Source of the DNA: Carboxylicivirga agarovorans
GTDB taxonomy: Bacteria; Bacteroidota; Bacteroidia; Bacteroidales; Marinilabiliaceae
Length of the DNA: 64,000 nucleotides
Direction: 5' to 3'
Assembly: GCF_050589845.1 (NCBI RefSeq)
Contig: NZ_JBNGPA010000003.1
Span: 186,001-250,000, forward strand
Each line of letters starts with the position of its first letter. Within the stretch, counting starts at the first letter, position 1. A model generated the notes under the pieces. The model did not search any database. It saw only the letters and a list, made by a program, of their open reading frames with translations, and was not told where the DNA came from. This document shows, one piece after another, positions 44,173 to 54,601 of this stretch. The translations under genes and the position numbers were made by a program.

Positions 44173-46767
44173 TTATTCATAACGAACCTGCAGCATTCCT
44201 CCTTGTTTGGAAATTGTTACATAGTCCTCTTTTATTAGCGAGTCCATTCCCGCTCCGTTTGAAACCCTTAGCTCGACTTTATATCTCCCAGCTTGTTGAT
44301 ATGTCACCACTGGATTCATATTCTTGCTTGAGGAAGGCTCTCCCCCTTCGAAGATCCATTGGTATGTCTCTGGATGATTGCTGCTCTTATCAAAAAAACG
44401 GATAGTTCCTTCTTTATCACCAGGCTCTGTATTATGCACAAAATCGGCTTTTGGCAATTGTGGTTGAACACCATAAAGTAAAGAACGCCAGAATCCTCTT
44501 CCATCTGTTGATATGGTCATTACACTTTCCTCGCGGTCAGCACCGTAATAGATCTCCATTCCTGAAACACGAATAGCAGGCAGGCCTTTTGAAAAGTTAA
44601 GCCAGTTTGTCATTGATGCATCCTTATAAAACACGCCGATATCGGTTCCAACATATATCCCCTCATCACTACTTTTATCAACCACCATTTCCAATAAAGC
44701 AACCCCCGGCAGATTATTTGTCAGGTTGACCCATGTAGCACCCTTATCAGCTGAACGGTAGATGTTACTTCCCTGCAGTATATAAACAATAGACTCATCT
44801 TTCACACAGGTCGCAATATCATTTACAGCCGCATCGGCTAGTGGTAAATCAGTCGTAAGCTTTGTATATGTGGGTGCATCCGCATTAATATTGTCACTGC
44901 GAAACATGTCATTACCTCTTGCCACATATAGAATATCATGATTTGACTCACACTGTTCTACCTTTTGTATTTTTTCTTTACCGGGAAAGGAAGAGATGGT
45001 AGACCAGCTTACTGATTTAGCTCTGGCATTTATAGTGCGTTGTAACTGGGTAAATCCAACCAGCAGTGTATTTACATCACTCTTATGCAAAACCCCCGTT
45101 CCGGTGTAATGTCCCCTGTCCTTATTTTGTTTGTTAATACGAGGAAATTTAAAGCCTCCGTTGCTTGAACGGCAGACTTTTTCGTACTTGATATGGTAAA
45201 TGTAATTCTCATTACTTGGGTCAATAATACAGGTAGCCTCATCACCTCCCCATGGTGAGTACCATATGCCATTGTTGTTTAATTTAATGCCGCAGTGCAT
45301 GGTCCCGCCAGCCACATTACTTTTTACCGTCTGGCTCTGCGAGCATTCATATATTTCTGCTATTGGCAGGCCATCCGTAATCATTTGAAATTTCTGTTCT
45401 TCATTCAGATAGTAAATACCTCCATCGTTGGCGACGAAAAGTGTTTGATCATGTGGTGAGTAGGACCAGTTCAACTGATCCATGTGCAGGTGATCACCCT
45501 CAGTAGTTACATTATTATAATATTGCTCCCAGGTGTGGCCACCATCATTTGAGCGCCAGCTCTTCACACCACCTGCCCATATATTGGATGCATTAGCCGG
45601 ATCAACAACGACAAACAAATTATAGTTGGGCTGGCCTCTTGAAAGGGAACCATCCGATTTATAGCCGGTGATACAAGGCGTTTCTCCTGAGAGTTTAGCA
45701 AATGATTTACCGCCATCCGTTGAATGGTAAAATCCTTCGAACGAATCCTGCCCCATATGATCTCTGGCGTTTAAAACAAAAACATCATCGGGCTGAGCAG
45801 GTGAAACCGCTATCTTCATAAAGCAGCCCTGCCCAAAGTCAGTTACCTCCGTCCATTTCTGTCCGCCATCACTTGTCCGGTAAAATTTACCAGGGGTGCC
45901 ATTCGTAGCAGCATACATGGTTAAAGGTTGGCCCGGGTGCACTTTAATATCTTCAACTCTATCGGCATTCAGGACTTTTGTCCAGGATGTACCAGCATCC
46001 TGTGTTTGATAAATGCCATCTTTTGCCCCTACTGTTATAATATTTTCGTTGTAGCTATGAATATGTAAAGCCTTTACTGCACTCACAACACTTGTGCTGG
46101 TCCAATGTAATCCTTCATCGCTGGTTTTATAGACACCTAAATTGGTACCTATGAATATACTGGCTGGATCTGATCTCATCACTCTGCTAACATATACTTC
46201 CTCAGTAAGATTGTCCGATAAAGGCTCCCAACTTTCACCTTTGTCGCCAGATTTGAATAAGCCACTTTTAAAACATGATACATAAAGGGTATTGGGATCT
46301 GTAGGGTGGAACTCAATATCTCTTACACGTCCTCCATCGCGTTTAGTGCCATTACGCGGACCAACGTTAAGCGGACCATAGCAGTACCAATTACCTTGAA
46401 TAAACTCTGTGTTATGATCATTCATCGCGTTTCGCCAGACACTGCTCACAGCTCTGGCTGATATAACATCACCATGCTTATTGGTTCGTTTGGCGCTAAT
46501 AGCGTACCATCTCTCAAACTGTTTGTAACGATCACCCTTAAAACGCTCATTTTGTTCCCAATAGTTATCGAAGACCTGACGTGCTTCAGTCAGATTGACA
46601 TCGGGCTGCTCCATCATGTCAATCCACACAGGATACTCTTCACCTGAAACAAGAGACGTTTCATTTGTAGCGTCATCACTTATTGAAAGTTTCTTATCAA
46701 ATAGAAACAAAAATGTAATTACTGACAGCACAAGAGCACTGACCGCTATGCTAAAGTGTTTTTTCAT
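44173..46767 (-). CDS. BNR/sortilin-like propeller protein with PKD domain
   Basis: 864 residues from the ATG at 46767 (MKKHFSIAVSALVLSVITFL, signal or anchor); the frame upstream to 46809 lacks a signal. Two successive propellers of Asp-box (BNR/VPS10) repeats: SGDKGESWEPLSDNL, TSDEGLHWTSTS, TQDAGTSWTKV, TSDGGQKWTEV, SNDGGHTWEQYYNN, SADKGATWVNLTNN. Then a PKD domain (about 785-862: WIFEGGEPSSSKNMNPVVTY). The layout recalls GH74-like and sortilin-type proteins, but I see no clear catalytic Asp pair, so enzyme activity is uncertain. It probably binds or cuts the glycoprotein substrate outside the inner membrane. It follows the LamG/PKD lipoprotein gene by about 140 nt. Confidence 0.78.
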   Translation of the reverse strand: MKKHFSIAVSALVLSVITFLFLFDKKLSISDDATNETSLVSGEEYPVWIDMMEQPDVNLTEARQVFDNYWEQNERFKGDRYKQFERWYAISAKRTNKHGDVISARAVSSVWRNAMNDHNTEFIQGNWYCYGPLNVGPRNGTKRDGGRVRDIEFHPTDPNTLYVSCFKSGLFKSGDKGESWEPLSDNLTEEVYVSRVMRSDPASIFIGTNLGVYKTSDEGLHWTSTSVVSAVKALHIHSYNENIITVGAKDGIYQTQDAGTSWTKVLNADRVEDIKVHPGQPLTMYAATNGTPGKFYRTSDGGQKWTEVTDFGQGCFMKIAVSPAQPDDVFVLNARDHMGQDSFEGFYHSTDGGKSFAKLSGETPCITGYKSDGSLSRGQPNYNLFVVVDPANASNIWAGGVKSWRSNDGGHTWEQYYNNVTTEGDHLHMDQLNWSYSPHDQTLFVANDGGIYYLNEEQKFQMITDGLPIAEIYECSQSQTVKSNVAGGTMHCGIKLNNNGIWYSPWGGDEATCIIDPSNENYIYHIKYEKVCRSSNGGFKFPRINKQNKDRGHYTGTGVLHKSDVNTLLVGFTQLQRTINARAKSVSWSTISSFPGKEKIQKVEQCESNHDILYVARGNDMFRSDNINADAPTYTKLTTDLPLADAAVNDIATCVKDESIVYILQGSNIYRSADKGATWVNLTNNLPGVALLEMVVDKSSDEGIYVGTDIGVFYKDASMTNWLNFSKGLPAIRVSGMEIYYGADREESVMTISTDGRGFWRSLLYGVQPQLPKADFVHNTEPGDKEGTIRFFDKSSNHPETYQWIFEGGEPSSSKNMNPVVTYQQAGRYKVELRVSNGAGMDSLIKEDYVTISKQGGMLQVRYE

Positions 46768-46909
46768 TTTTAGATGTATAAATACTGAATCAGTATAAGA
46801 TCTTCCCAATAGCTATGTGTTATATCAGGAGATAAGAATCATACCTTTAATTGCAGTGCACATTGGCTTATAGCCAACATGCCCGCAATTATGGTATTAT
46901 TTAGATTGA

Positions 46910-47887
46910 TTAATGAATGGTTGACAGAAATTGAATTTGTTCAATTAGTAAAGCCTCTCCATAGATACGCACATCATCGATCATTCCTTTATACAGTGCA
47001 CCACCAGCCTGCGAACCAATGTATACAGGTGTTTCACCTGCTACACCAGTGTTAATGTTAGAATTTTCCAGGGATGCATCCAGCACTCCATCAACATATA
47101 GCTTTACCATTTGTCCATCATATGAATAAGCTATATGGTGCCATGCATTATCATTCACACTTGTTGTACCGTTGAGACCACCTCCCTGAAATTCGAAGCG
47201 AATGGTTCCGTTTTTATTCATCTTAAATGAATTACGGCTGTAGGTACCACTGGCCCCCCAGTGTACCAAACCGGCTACGGAGGTGGCATCTGTTTTCACC
47301 CAGCAAGTAACCGTTCTGGCATCGGCACCATTCACACCAGTGTAATCTTCCAATACGACATGTTGCCCGCTAATTGCACTAAATTTCATGCCCATGCCAC
47401 CATATTTCGATCGGGGTTCATAAGAAGATGAACCGTTAATTCCGTTACCACCTGCTGATCCCTCATTAAGCAAATCATTTTCGAATCGCATCTTAACAGC
47501 CGGAACAACACCTTCAAGATCTGGTATTTCAAGAGGGGTAACGGTAACGTACTTAGTAATCTTATCTGCACCTGCATTGTTTCTTGCTGTTAAAGTAACA
47601 GGCTGTTCTCCCTCGGCCAAAAATTCAACTGTAATACTGCTCTGGTTACTATATGTAGGGTTACCACCCGGTACTTCCCAGGTAAATAATGATGGTTCGT
47701 TCGTTGACACATCGGTAAAAGTTACTATAGCACCAACCTCCACTTCCAGTTCGTTAATACTGGCTTTGAAATCAGCAACCGGTTTAGGTCCAAGATTCAC
47801 TTCATCACTTTCTGAACAATTAATAAAAGCCAATGCTGCTATTAGACTGAGTCCAATATTGGCCATTGTATATTTTAGATTTTTCAT
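46910..47887 (-). CDS. PKD plus LamG (concanavalin-like) surface lipoprotein
   Basis: 325 residues from the ATG at 47887 (MKNLKYTMANIGLSLIAALA, lipobox Cys at FINCSE). PKD domain (about 35-115: GAIVTFTDVSTNEPSLFTWE, EGEQPVTLTARNNAGADK) followed by a LamG/concanavalin-A-like jelly roll (about 125-320: FSAISGQHVVLEDYTG, RTVTCWVKTDATSV, NDNAWHHIAYSYDGQMVKLY, MIDDVRIYGEAL). LamG_3 domains bind carbohydrate. Its position next after SusD is that of a surface glycan-binding protein, so SGBP is the best guess. Start chosen for the lipoprotein signal. Confidence 0.82.
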   Translation of the reverse strand: MKNLKYTMANIGLSLIAALAFINCSESDEVNLGPKPVADFKASINELEVEVGAIVTFTDVSTNEPSLFTWEVPGGNPTYSNQSSITVEFLAEGEQPVTLTARNNAGADKITKYVTVTPLEIPDLEGVVPAVKMRFENDLLNEGSAGGNGINGSSSYEPRSKYGGMGMKFSAISGQHVVLEDYTGVNGADARTVTCWVKTDATSVAGLVHWGASGTYSRNSFKMNKNGTIRFEFQGGGLNGTTSVNDNAWHHIAYSYDGQMVKLYVDGVLDASLENSNINTGVAGETPVYIGSQAGGALYKGMIDDVRIYGEALLIEQIQFLSTIH

Positions 47888-48001
47888 CTGACTATTTTTT
47901 TCTTTCATTTATCAGATAGAGTAAATAAGTGACTGTTATTCATCCGAGTCATACTTTTTATGATATTCACTCTACCTGTAATATTAAAAAAACGAACTCT
48001 G

Positions 48002-48035
48002 ATTAACCAGTTGCATTAAAACACAACTGGTTAAT
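48002..48035 (-). terminator. SusD-downstream attenuator or terminator
   Basis: Perfect 12-bp stem ATTAACCAGTTG / CAACTGGTTAAT with a 10-nt loop, 14 nt past the susD stop. A T7 run follows about 10 nt later on the minus strand, so it may terminate part of the transcripts and make susCD levels exceed those of the enzyme genes. Confidence 0.65.
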
Positions 48036-48048
48036 TTTATGTCACTTA

Positions 48049-49881
48049 CTATTTCCAGGTTGGATTTTGGTCTAACTGTGGATTTAAAGCCAACTCATTT
48101 TCTGGCAGTGGGAATAAATAATAGTAATCAGGAAATACAGGAGGTGTACCAGTAACAAACTGACAGAAGCCCTCAGCTGCATTGTCTTGAATTTTAATAT
48201 TGATCTTATAATCGGCCTGTTTTACCCAGCGACCTAATTTAATATCGGTCGCATAATCCATCTTTTTCCAACGACGTAAATCATCACGACGGAAGCCTTC
48301 GCCCATCAATTCAACTGCACGCTCTCGTCTGATCTCAAACAAAACAGGATCAACATCTGCATCACGAGAAGGATCAAAAGCTGCATCAATATTAGCCATC
48401 ACCATATGAGCAACACGTCCTCTATCCCTTAACTTATTGATGGTTGCATCAGCAACTGCCTGATCAAATTCACCCACTTCAAATTTGGCCTCCGCATAAT
48501 TCAATAAAATTTCTGCCATTCTGAATATAGGAGCATCGGCAAAATCAGCAGAGGAGCGACCAGTGTTCAGCTGGTTGTAATGTTTCCAGATACGGTAACC
48601 TGTCGCCTTTGTTTTATTATAAGGCTTTGGCTCAAAATGTGGCACTTCTGCAACAACATTACCTGCCCAGTTAAGATCAGGCAGTGTTTTGTGCAAACCA
48701 TCACTTATTTCTTCCATTACTGCAAAATATTCCTGGTCAGCAGGTACGCCTGTATGCGTCCAATTAACATTCTGTGATACATTTACTTTGTATGGTGGTG
48801 GTGTGGTGAAATACAAACGATCATCCCTGTCTCTGAACTCGGCATTCTTATCCTTATATCCACCAAACTGCGGATTCGCCGGATTTGTTACCGGCAGACC
48901 ATTTTTTGATAGGAATTTATCAACTCCTTTGCGCGTGATATCATAGGTTGAGTTAGAAGAACGGAAATCTGTTGACATACGAGATACAAGAACATCTTCA
49001 ACATAACGACGATACAATACTATACCTTTAACATCAGCTAGTGATTCGCTATTGAATACTTCATCAAAACTTGGATGCAAATCCGGATGTTTAGTCATTA
49101 ATTTTTCAGATGCTGCGATACTCGCATCAAGATATGTATTGGCATCGCCTAAAGCATGATACTTGCGCCATGTACCTTCAAATAAACCAAAACGTGAAAT
49201 TAAAAAGTTAACTACATCTGTATTGATAGTATTCGCACCATCGCCTTCCGGTTTAATATGTTCTTCAGCCCAACTCAAATCTCTTAATACATTGGCAGCC
49301 ACCTCATCACGTGGCGTTCTTGGACCGAACAAAATATCTGTATCTTCATCGGTTACTTCATTTTCCAACCAGATAACATCGCCATATAAGTTCATTAATT
49401 TATAATATTCATAAGCTCTGAAGAATAACCCAACACTTCGCCAGTGATCAATATCTTCCTGTGCCATCGTTGAACTCAATAAATTATCCAACATGATATT
49501 AACACGACGAATTCGTCTGTACGGACGTTCATAAAATTCTTCTGAGCTACTTGGCACTTCGAAATTATTCCATAGATAAGGAGCTCCGTTTGCCCATCCG
49601 TAATTCTGCATTAAGTCTGCTTCGCAGTCTTTACGCATCACACGCGAAACAGCTGGTCGCTTGCTTGAATTGACTTCTTTATATCGTAATAAAGATTGAT
49701 GATCATAACCAATAAAACCATCGTAAAAACCATGAGAATAAACTAATATGGAACTATACGAATTAAAGGTAGTTGCCTCTGACAATTCATCTTTAGGTGC
49801 CAGATTCAGATAGTCTTCACTGCAAGACACCAAGCTAAAGACAAGCAGTAAAAAAACTGGTATTATATATGTTAATTTCAT
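48049..49881 (-). CDS. susD: SusD/RagB-family lipoprotein (sigma/FecR PUL)
   Basis: 610 residues. Lipoprotein signal with Cys20 (VFSLVSCSED). SusD features: YLNLAPKDELSEATTFNSYS, RPYRRIRRVNIMLDNLLS, RSVGLFFRAYEYYKLMNLYG, FRMAEILLNYAEAKFEVGEF, FEIRRERAVELMGEGFRRDD. Longer than the SusD of the HTCS PUL. It begins 13 nt after the susC stop. It should bind oligosaccharide or glycopeptide released by the M60-like enzyme and sulfatases; ligand is inference. Confidence 0.95.
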   Translation of the reverse strand: MKLTYIIPVFLLLVFSLVSCSEDYLNLAPKDELSEATTFNSYSSILVYSHGFYDGFIGYDHQSLLRYKEVNSSKRPAVSRVMRKDCEADLMQNYGWANGAPYLWNNFEVPSSSEEFYERPYRRIRRVNIMLDNLLSSTMAQEDIDHWRSVGLFFRAYEYYKLMNLYGDVIWLENEVTDEDTDILFGPRTPRDEVAANVLRDLSWAEEHIKPEGDGANTINTDVVNFLISRFGLFEGTWRKYHALGDANTYLDASIAASEKLMTKHPDLHPSFDEVFNSESLADVKGIVLYRRYVEDVLVSRMSTDFRSSNSTYDITRKGVDKFLSKNGLPVTNPANPQFGGYKDKNAEFRDRDDRLYFTTPPPYKVNVSQNVNWTHTGVPADQEYFAVMEEISDGLHKTLPDLNWAGNVVAEVPHFEPKPYNKTKATGYRIWKHYNQLNTGRSSADFADAPIFRMAEILLNYAEAKFEVGEFDQAVADATINKLRDRGRVAHMVMANIDAAFDPSRDADVDPVLFEIRRERAVELMGEGFRRDDLRRWKKMDYATDIKLGRWVKQADYKINIKIQDNAAEGFCQFVTGTPPVFPDYYYLFPLPENELALNPQLDQNPTWK

Positions 49882-49894
49882 TGTTCTATTTTTT

Positions 49895-52800
49895 TTAGAA
49901 TGATAGATTAAGTCCTACTGAAAAGCTTTTCATAAATGGATAGCCACCATTACCTATCTGGTTGGAATGCACAATGTCTGCATCAATACCTTGTGGCAGA
50001 TCATCAATGGTTAAGATATTATTGGCTGCTGCAAAAACTCGCAGTTTTTCAACTCCTATTTTCTGTAACCATTGTTGGGGCAAGGTGTATCCAAATGTGA
50101 TATTTTGAATTCGCAGATAAGCACCATTAGACAAATACTTTGTTTGTGTCCATCGGCTGCGTGCATAATTACTGTCTGAGTTACCATTTAGTGCACCTCC
50201 ATATATACGAGGATAAAATGCATCCTGGTTATCAGGTGTCCAGTAATCTAACTGATGCTTATAAATATGGTCAAATCCAGATGGATAAGGCCAGATAAGG
50301 TCCGTATTAATGTTTAGGTCACGTTTTCCAACACCACTTAGTACAAATGAGAAGTCAAAGTTTTTATAGTTGGCATAACCGTTTAAGCCAAACTGATAAC
50401 GACGTCTATTATTACCTATTACTTTTCGGTCACCAGGATTTTCAAGGGTACCATTACCATTATTAATGTATCCATTACCATCTAAATCAACATACTTAAC
50501 ATCACCGGGGTAAGGAGTGGGTTGATTTTCAATATAAACAACACCTTCCTTTAATTGACGATTATCGCCGGATAGATGAGCATCCAATGTGCCTTCTACA
50601 AAATCATCTACTGTGTAATAGCCATCAGTTACATATCCCCATATTTCGCCTACGTTTTGTCCAACATAGTATTGTGATAATAATCCAGCCTCATTATCAA
50701 ACTTTAAAATTTCAGATTGACTGTTCGAAATATTAAAGTTCAAGCCATAATCCACCTGGCCGATCTTATCCTTCCAGGCAATCTCAACTTCCCATCCTCT
50801 TGTTTCCAGGTCTGCTGCGTTTTCCATTGGAGCCGACACACCCAATACAGCAGGTAATTCAGCACCTTGAATTAACATCCCTAATGTTTTACGGGAATAA
50901 ACATCCACTGAAGTGCTTAAACGGTTCTTCAGTATAGCCACATCTAATCCTAAATTGGTTGTTTGAACCGTTTCCCACGTCATTAATGGACTTATCAGTT
51001 GAGCAGGATTAACAGTATTGTATCGTAAGTCAGTATCTAAATTAATGTAACGTACTTCTTCTCCTGCATAACCCGGATACATCGGATAAGGATCTGCAAT
51101 AGCCTGATTTCCAACCTCACCCCATGAAGCTCTTAACTTAAGAGTAGTAAATAACTCCACATTTTCCATAAAGGACTCTCTTGCAATGTTCCATCCTCCC
51201 GAGAATGATGGAAAAAATCCAAAACGACTATCCTCCGCAAAACGCGAAGAACCATCATATCGTCCGTTTGCTTCTAGAAAGTACTTTTGCTTATAATTGT
51301 AATTAAGACGAGCGAAGTAACCCATTACAGCCCAATCTGTATAGCCGTCATTAACACTCATATCACCAATGGCCATACCTAAATAAGGTTGATCTACAGA
51401 AATTAAGTTCTTTCTTTGGGCATTGAAAGATTCGTTCACACGCTTTTCCCGGTTAAATCCGGCTAAAATACCCACATTATGATTTCCAAAAGTCTTGCTA
51501 TAATTTCCATACAGGTTTAAAGCATTGTATACATACTCACTATTCGATCGGGTAACACTTGTGTTTTCAGGATTAGAGCTGTTTTCAGTAAACTTAAATG
51601 CACTGATAAAACGTGCCTGGTTATTAACTGAGCGACTGACAGTATTGCCCTTTTGGTAGGTTATTTCACCTGTAAAAACCAAATCTTTGATAGGGTTAAA
51701 CTCTAACTTTTCAAACAAACGAAGGTTATCTGTTTTTGTCAATCCGGGAACACGGTAACGCTCCATATTACCAGGTGTATCAAATGGCAAAATATCACCT
51801 GCATTCTCACCTGCTATCAACTCATAGTGACCCGTTGGATCATACATACGCATCTGAATAGCCGAAGCATAACTTCCAATTGGATTGGATCGTTCACTCA
51901 CTTTATAGTAAATGGTAGTTGATGACTTTAATGACTTTGTTAACTGGGCATCAACGAATGAGTTTAGATTAAACTGCTCATACGAATCATTATCAGTCAC
52001 CATGATACCATCTTCAGAACTATACCCGGCATTCATCCTGTAAGAGATATTCTCACTTCCACCGCTCATTGAAAAATTATGAATAGTAGAAAAGCCTGTG
52101 TCATCCAAAAAGTCACCAATAACATCGGTATCTGCCAAAGGATAGTAAGTACCTGTATTCTCATCGATAATTAATGCGTAGTTACTACCGCTTACAGGAT
52201 CTTTAATAAGGTTCAACTGACCTGGATCAGTCTCATACTGATCAATATAATCAAGCCACAGGTCTGTTTCCTGACCTGCAAAATAGGAATTAACACCCCA
52301 ATCATTCAAGGCTTCAACAAATTGCCTGGTAGTAGCTTTCTCAGGCAACTCTGTTGGTGATGAAAAGGTATTTGTCGTTGAATAATTAAAGCGCATTTTC
52401 TCGTTTCTTTGGGCTTTCTTTGTGGTTACTAATATCACACCAAAAGCAGCCCTGGCTCCATAAATAGAAGCAGCTGCAGCATCTTTTAAGACAGAGACGG
52501 ACTCAATATCTCTAGGGTTAACATCATTAATTGACATAGGTACGTTATCAACCAATACTAACGGTCCACCACCTGTTATTGATGTAAAACCCCGAATATT
52601 AAAATTTGTAGAAGGAGCACCCGGACGCCCTGATGTCGATACCACCTGCAGACCGGCTGCGACTCCCTGGAGAGCTTGTGCGGACGAAGTGATTGGTCGA
52701 TCAGCAATGATATCACCCATTTTTACATAACTATTGGCTCCGGTTACATTTTCCTTCTTTTGTGTACCAAAACCAACCACAACGACTTCATCAAGTCCTG

Positions 52801-53428
52801 TTACATCTTCAACTAAAATTATATCAATCGCACTTCTTCCGGCTACCTGGATAACCTGAGTTTCAAAGCCAATAAAGGAGAATGAGAGCTCAGCCTCGGC
52901 AGAGCTTAATTCCAATGAGTAAGTACCATCAATACCTGTAATGGTTCCTGTTGTAGTACCCTTTTCTACTACAGAAACACCAGGCATTGGCTCGCCTGAA
53001 GAATCGGTCACAGATCCTCTAACAGTCACTGATTGTTGTTGATCGTTTTGATTAGCCTTTTGAGTTGCAGCAAAAATTACCACCTGGTTATTTACGATGC
53101 GATAACTTAAGTTAGAACCTTCCAATACCACATCTAATAATTCATTTAAATTTTTACTCGCAGCTTCAACAGTGACTTTCTTATCTAAATCAACATTAGC
53201 ATCGTTATACAAAAAAGTAAAATTGCTTTTTTGCTCTATTTGTTTAAAAACTTCTTTTAAAGTTTTGCTTGTTGATTTAATACTAATTTCATTGCCTTGA
53301 GAATAAGCTGCTGCGCTTACATGCAACAGACCTATAAAAAGCATTCCCACTATCAACTTCATAGTTCGAAACCATTTTAGCAAAGAGGTTTGCCCCCTAT
53401 TGCTGTTAAACACTAGCTTTTTTTTCAT
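49895..53428 (-). CDS. susC: SusC-family TonB-dependent transducer with STN domain
   Basis: 1177 residues. Signal sequence about 20-42 (MKLIVGMLFIGLLHVSAAAY). Secretin/TonB N-terminal (STN) domain about 45-118 (KTLKEVFKQIEQKSNFTFLY), the module that contacts FecR anti-sigma factors. Carboxypeptidase-D-like domain (VRGSVTDSSGEPMPGVSVVE), TonB box region (LDEVVVVGFGTQKKENV), plug (SVLKDAAAASIYGARAAFGV), and barrel ending MKSFSVGLNLSF. STN plus the adjacent FecR and sigma genes make this a trans-envelope signalling PUL: ligand uptake should free the sigma factor, which then transcribes the operon. Start 83 nt after the FecR stop. Confidence 0.96.
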   Translation of the reverse strand: MKKKLVFNSNRGQTSLLKWFRTMKLIVGMLFIGLLHVSAAAYSQGNEISIKSTSKTLKEVFKQIEQKSNFTFLYNDANVDLDKKVTVEAASKNLNELLDVVLEGSNLSYRIVNNQVVIFAATQKANQNDQQQSVTVRGSVTDSSGEPMPGVSVVEKGTTTGTITGIDGTYSLELSSAEAELSFSFIGFETQVIQVAGRSAIDIILVEDVTGLDEVVVVGFGTQKKENVTGANSYVKMGDIIADRPITSSAQALQGVAAGLQVVSTSGRPGAPSTNFNIRGFTSITGGGPLVLVDNVPMSINDVNPRDIESVSVLKDAAAASIYGARAAFGVILVTTKKAQRNEKMRFNYSTTNTFSSPTELPEKATTRQFVEALNDWGVNSYFAGQETDLWLDYIDQYETDPGQLNLIKDPVSGSNYALIIDENTGTYYPLADTDVIGDFLDDTGFSTIHNFSMSGGSENISYRMNAGYSSEDGIMVTDNDSYEQFNLNSFVDAQLTKSLKSSTTIYYKVSERSNPIGSYASAIQMRMYDPTGHYELIAGENAGDILPFDTPGNMERYRVPGLTKTDNLRLFEKLEFNPIKDLVFTGEITYQKGNTVSRSVNNQARFISAFKFTENSSNPENTSVTRSNSEYVYNALNLYGNYSKTFGNHNVGILAGFNREKRVNESFNAQRKNLISVDQPYLGMAIGDMSVNDGYTDWAVMGYFARLNYNYKQKYFLEANGRYDGSSRFAEDSRFGFFPSFSGGWNIARESFMENVELFTTLKLRASWGEVGNQAIADPYPMYPGYAGEEVRYINLDTDLRYNTVNPAQLISPLMTWETVQTTNLGLDVAILKNRLSTSVDVYSRKTLGMLIQGAELPAVLGVSAPMENAADLETRGWEVEIAWKDKIGQVDYGLNFNISNSQSEILKFDNEAGLLSQYYVGQNVGEIWGYVTDGYYTVDDFVEGTLDAHLSGDNRQLKEGVVYIENQPTPYPGDVKYVDLDGNGYINNGNGTLENPGDRKVIGNNRRRYQFGLNGYANYKNFDFSFVLSGVGKRDLNINTDLIWPYPSGFDHIYKHQLDYWTPDNQDAFYPRIYGGALNGNSDSNYARSRWTQTKYLSNGAYLRIQNITFGYTLPQQWLQKIGVEKLRVFAAANNILTIDDLPQGIDADIVHSNQIGNGGYPFMKSFSVGLNLSF

Positions 53429-53510
53429 AAATTTGAATACTATTTGTTATAAATACATCGTGTTACAGCACGATGGTTAATTTAAGGAAAGTGTTACAGC
53501 ACTTTCCTTT

Positions 53511-54524
53511 TTACCTTTCTTGCATTATCATTATTTGATCATCCATTATTTCATAACGTATTGGAGTTGTTATTTGTATTAATTCCAACACCTCATTAAT
53601 GGTCTCATTTTTTATAGTCATTGTATAACGTCCCTTATATTCCAGTGATTTATCAAGCTTAATAGTAACTCCATACCATTGCTCCAATTTTTTCACTACT
53701 TCGTAAAATGTATCATCTTCAAATTGTAATACATTATGCTTCCATGGAGCAATTAGATCGACATTAACCTCCCCGATAATCATTGCTCTTGTCTTCTTTC
53801 TATAAGTAATCTGCTGTCCGGGAATAATCCTCTTTTCTTCCCCGGTCGCTATAATCTGCATACCTACACTTCCTTCTTCAAGGGATGTTTGTATAGTGCC
53901 TGCATTGTCATATGCTCGCACATTGAACCTGGTACCATAAACTTTCATAATAACCTCTGAAGTATTCACAATAAATGGTCTCATGCTATCACTCGACACT
54001 TCAAAAAAAGCTTCTCCTTTTAGGGTAGCTATTCGTTGTTGCTTATCAGGCTCAAAAGCATAATCGAGTTCACTGCCTGAATTTAACCAAACCTTCGTCC
54101 CATCTTGAAGAATTACCTGGCTCTTTTGACCGGGTGGTGTTATCATTTTTACTGACTGATCATGGAATGGAATTTTTGATGAATTATGAATGTTCCAGAC
54201 AATAGAACTTAATGCAAACAATATGGCAACAACTGCAACAGATCGCCACCATGTCAGCTTATGGGAAGAAGGCAAACTATATACAGGCGGTTGACCACTT
54301 TTTTGGATTCGTTGCTTTAAACCATCCCAATTGTCTTCAGGATTGAACAACCATCCTTTTGCCAAAATATCTGCATACTGATAACTTTCATTAAATTCAT
54401 CAAATACTTTTCTATTATTATCCGATGCATTTATCCACTCTTTAAGTTTATCAGTTTCAGCATCACTAATTCGTTTCTCAAAAAAACGAACTAACAACGT
54501 TCTATAATCATTTTCATCTTTCAT
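53511..54524 (-). CDS. FecR-family anti-sigma factor
   Basis: 337 residues. Cytoplasmic N-terminal part (1-85; KLKEWINASDNNRKVFDEFN) that would bind the sigma factor, one transmembrane helix (about 89-105; WWRSVAVVAILFALSSIVW), FecR domain (about 120-215; VWLNSGSELDYAFEPDKQQR, FEVSSDSMRPFIVNTSEVIM, VYGTRFNVRAYDNAGTIQTS) and C-terminal DUF4974-type domain (about 255-330; FEDDTFYEVVKKLEQWYGVT), which meets the STN domain of SusC. Encoded between the sigma and susC genes, the standard order. Confidence 0.96.
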   Translation of the reverse strand: MKDENDYRTLLVRFFEKRISDAETDKLKEWINASDNNRKVFDEFNESYQYADILAKGWLFNPEDNWDGLKQRIQKSGQPPVYSLPSSHKLTWWRSVAVVAILFALSSIVWNIHNSSKIPFHDQSVKMITPPGQKSQVILQDGTKVWLNSGSELDYAFEPDKQQRIATLKGEAFFEVSSDSMRPFIVNTSEVIMKVYGTRFNVRAYDNAGTIQTSLEEGSVGMQIIATGEEKRIIPGQQITYRKKTRAMIIGEVNVDLIAPWKHNVLQFEDDTFYEVVKKLEQWYGVTIKLDKSLEYKGRYTMTIKNETINEVLELIQITTPIRYEIMDDQIMIMQER

Positions 54525-54601
54525 CTTGTGACCTTTCTAATAAGTTATACAGAAAGGTCGGGGTTTACCCTGACAAGAAATATAAAAAATGTAAAAAAAA
54601 A

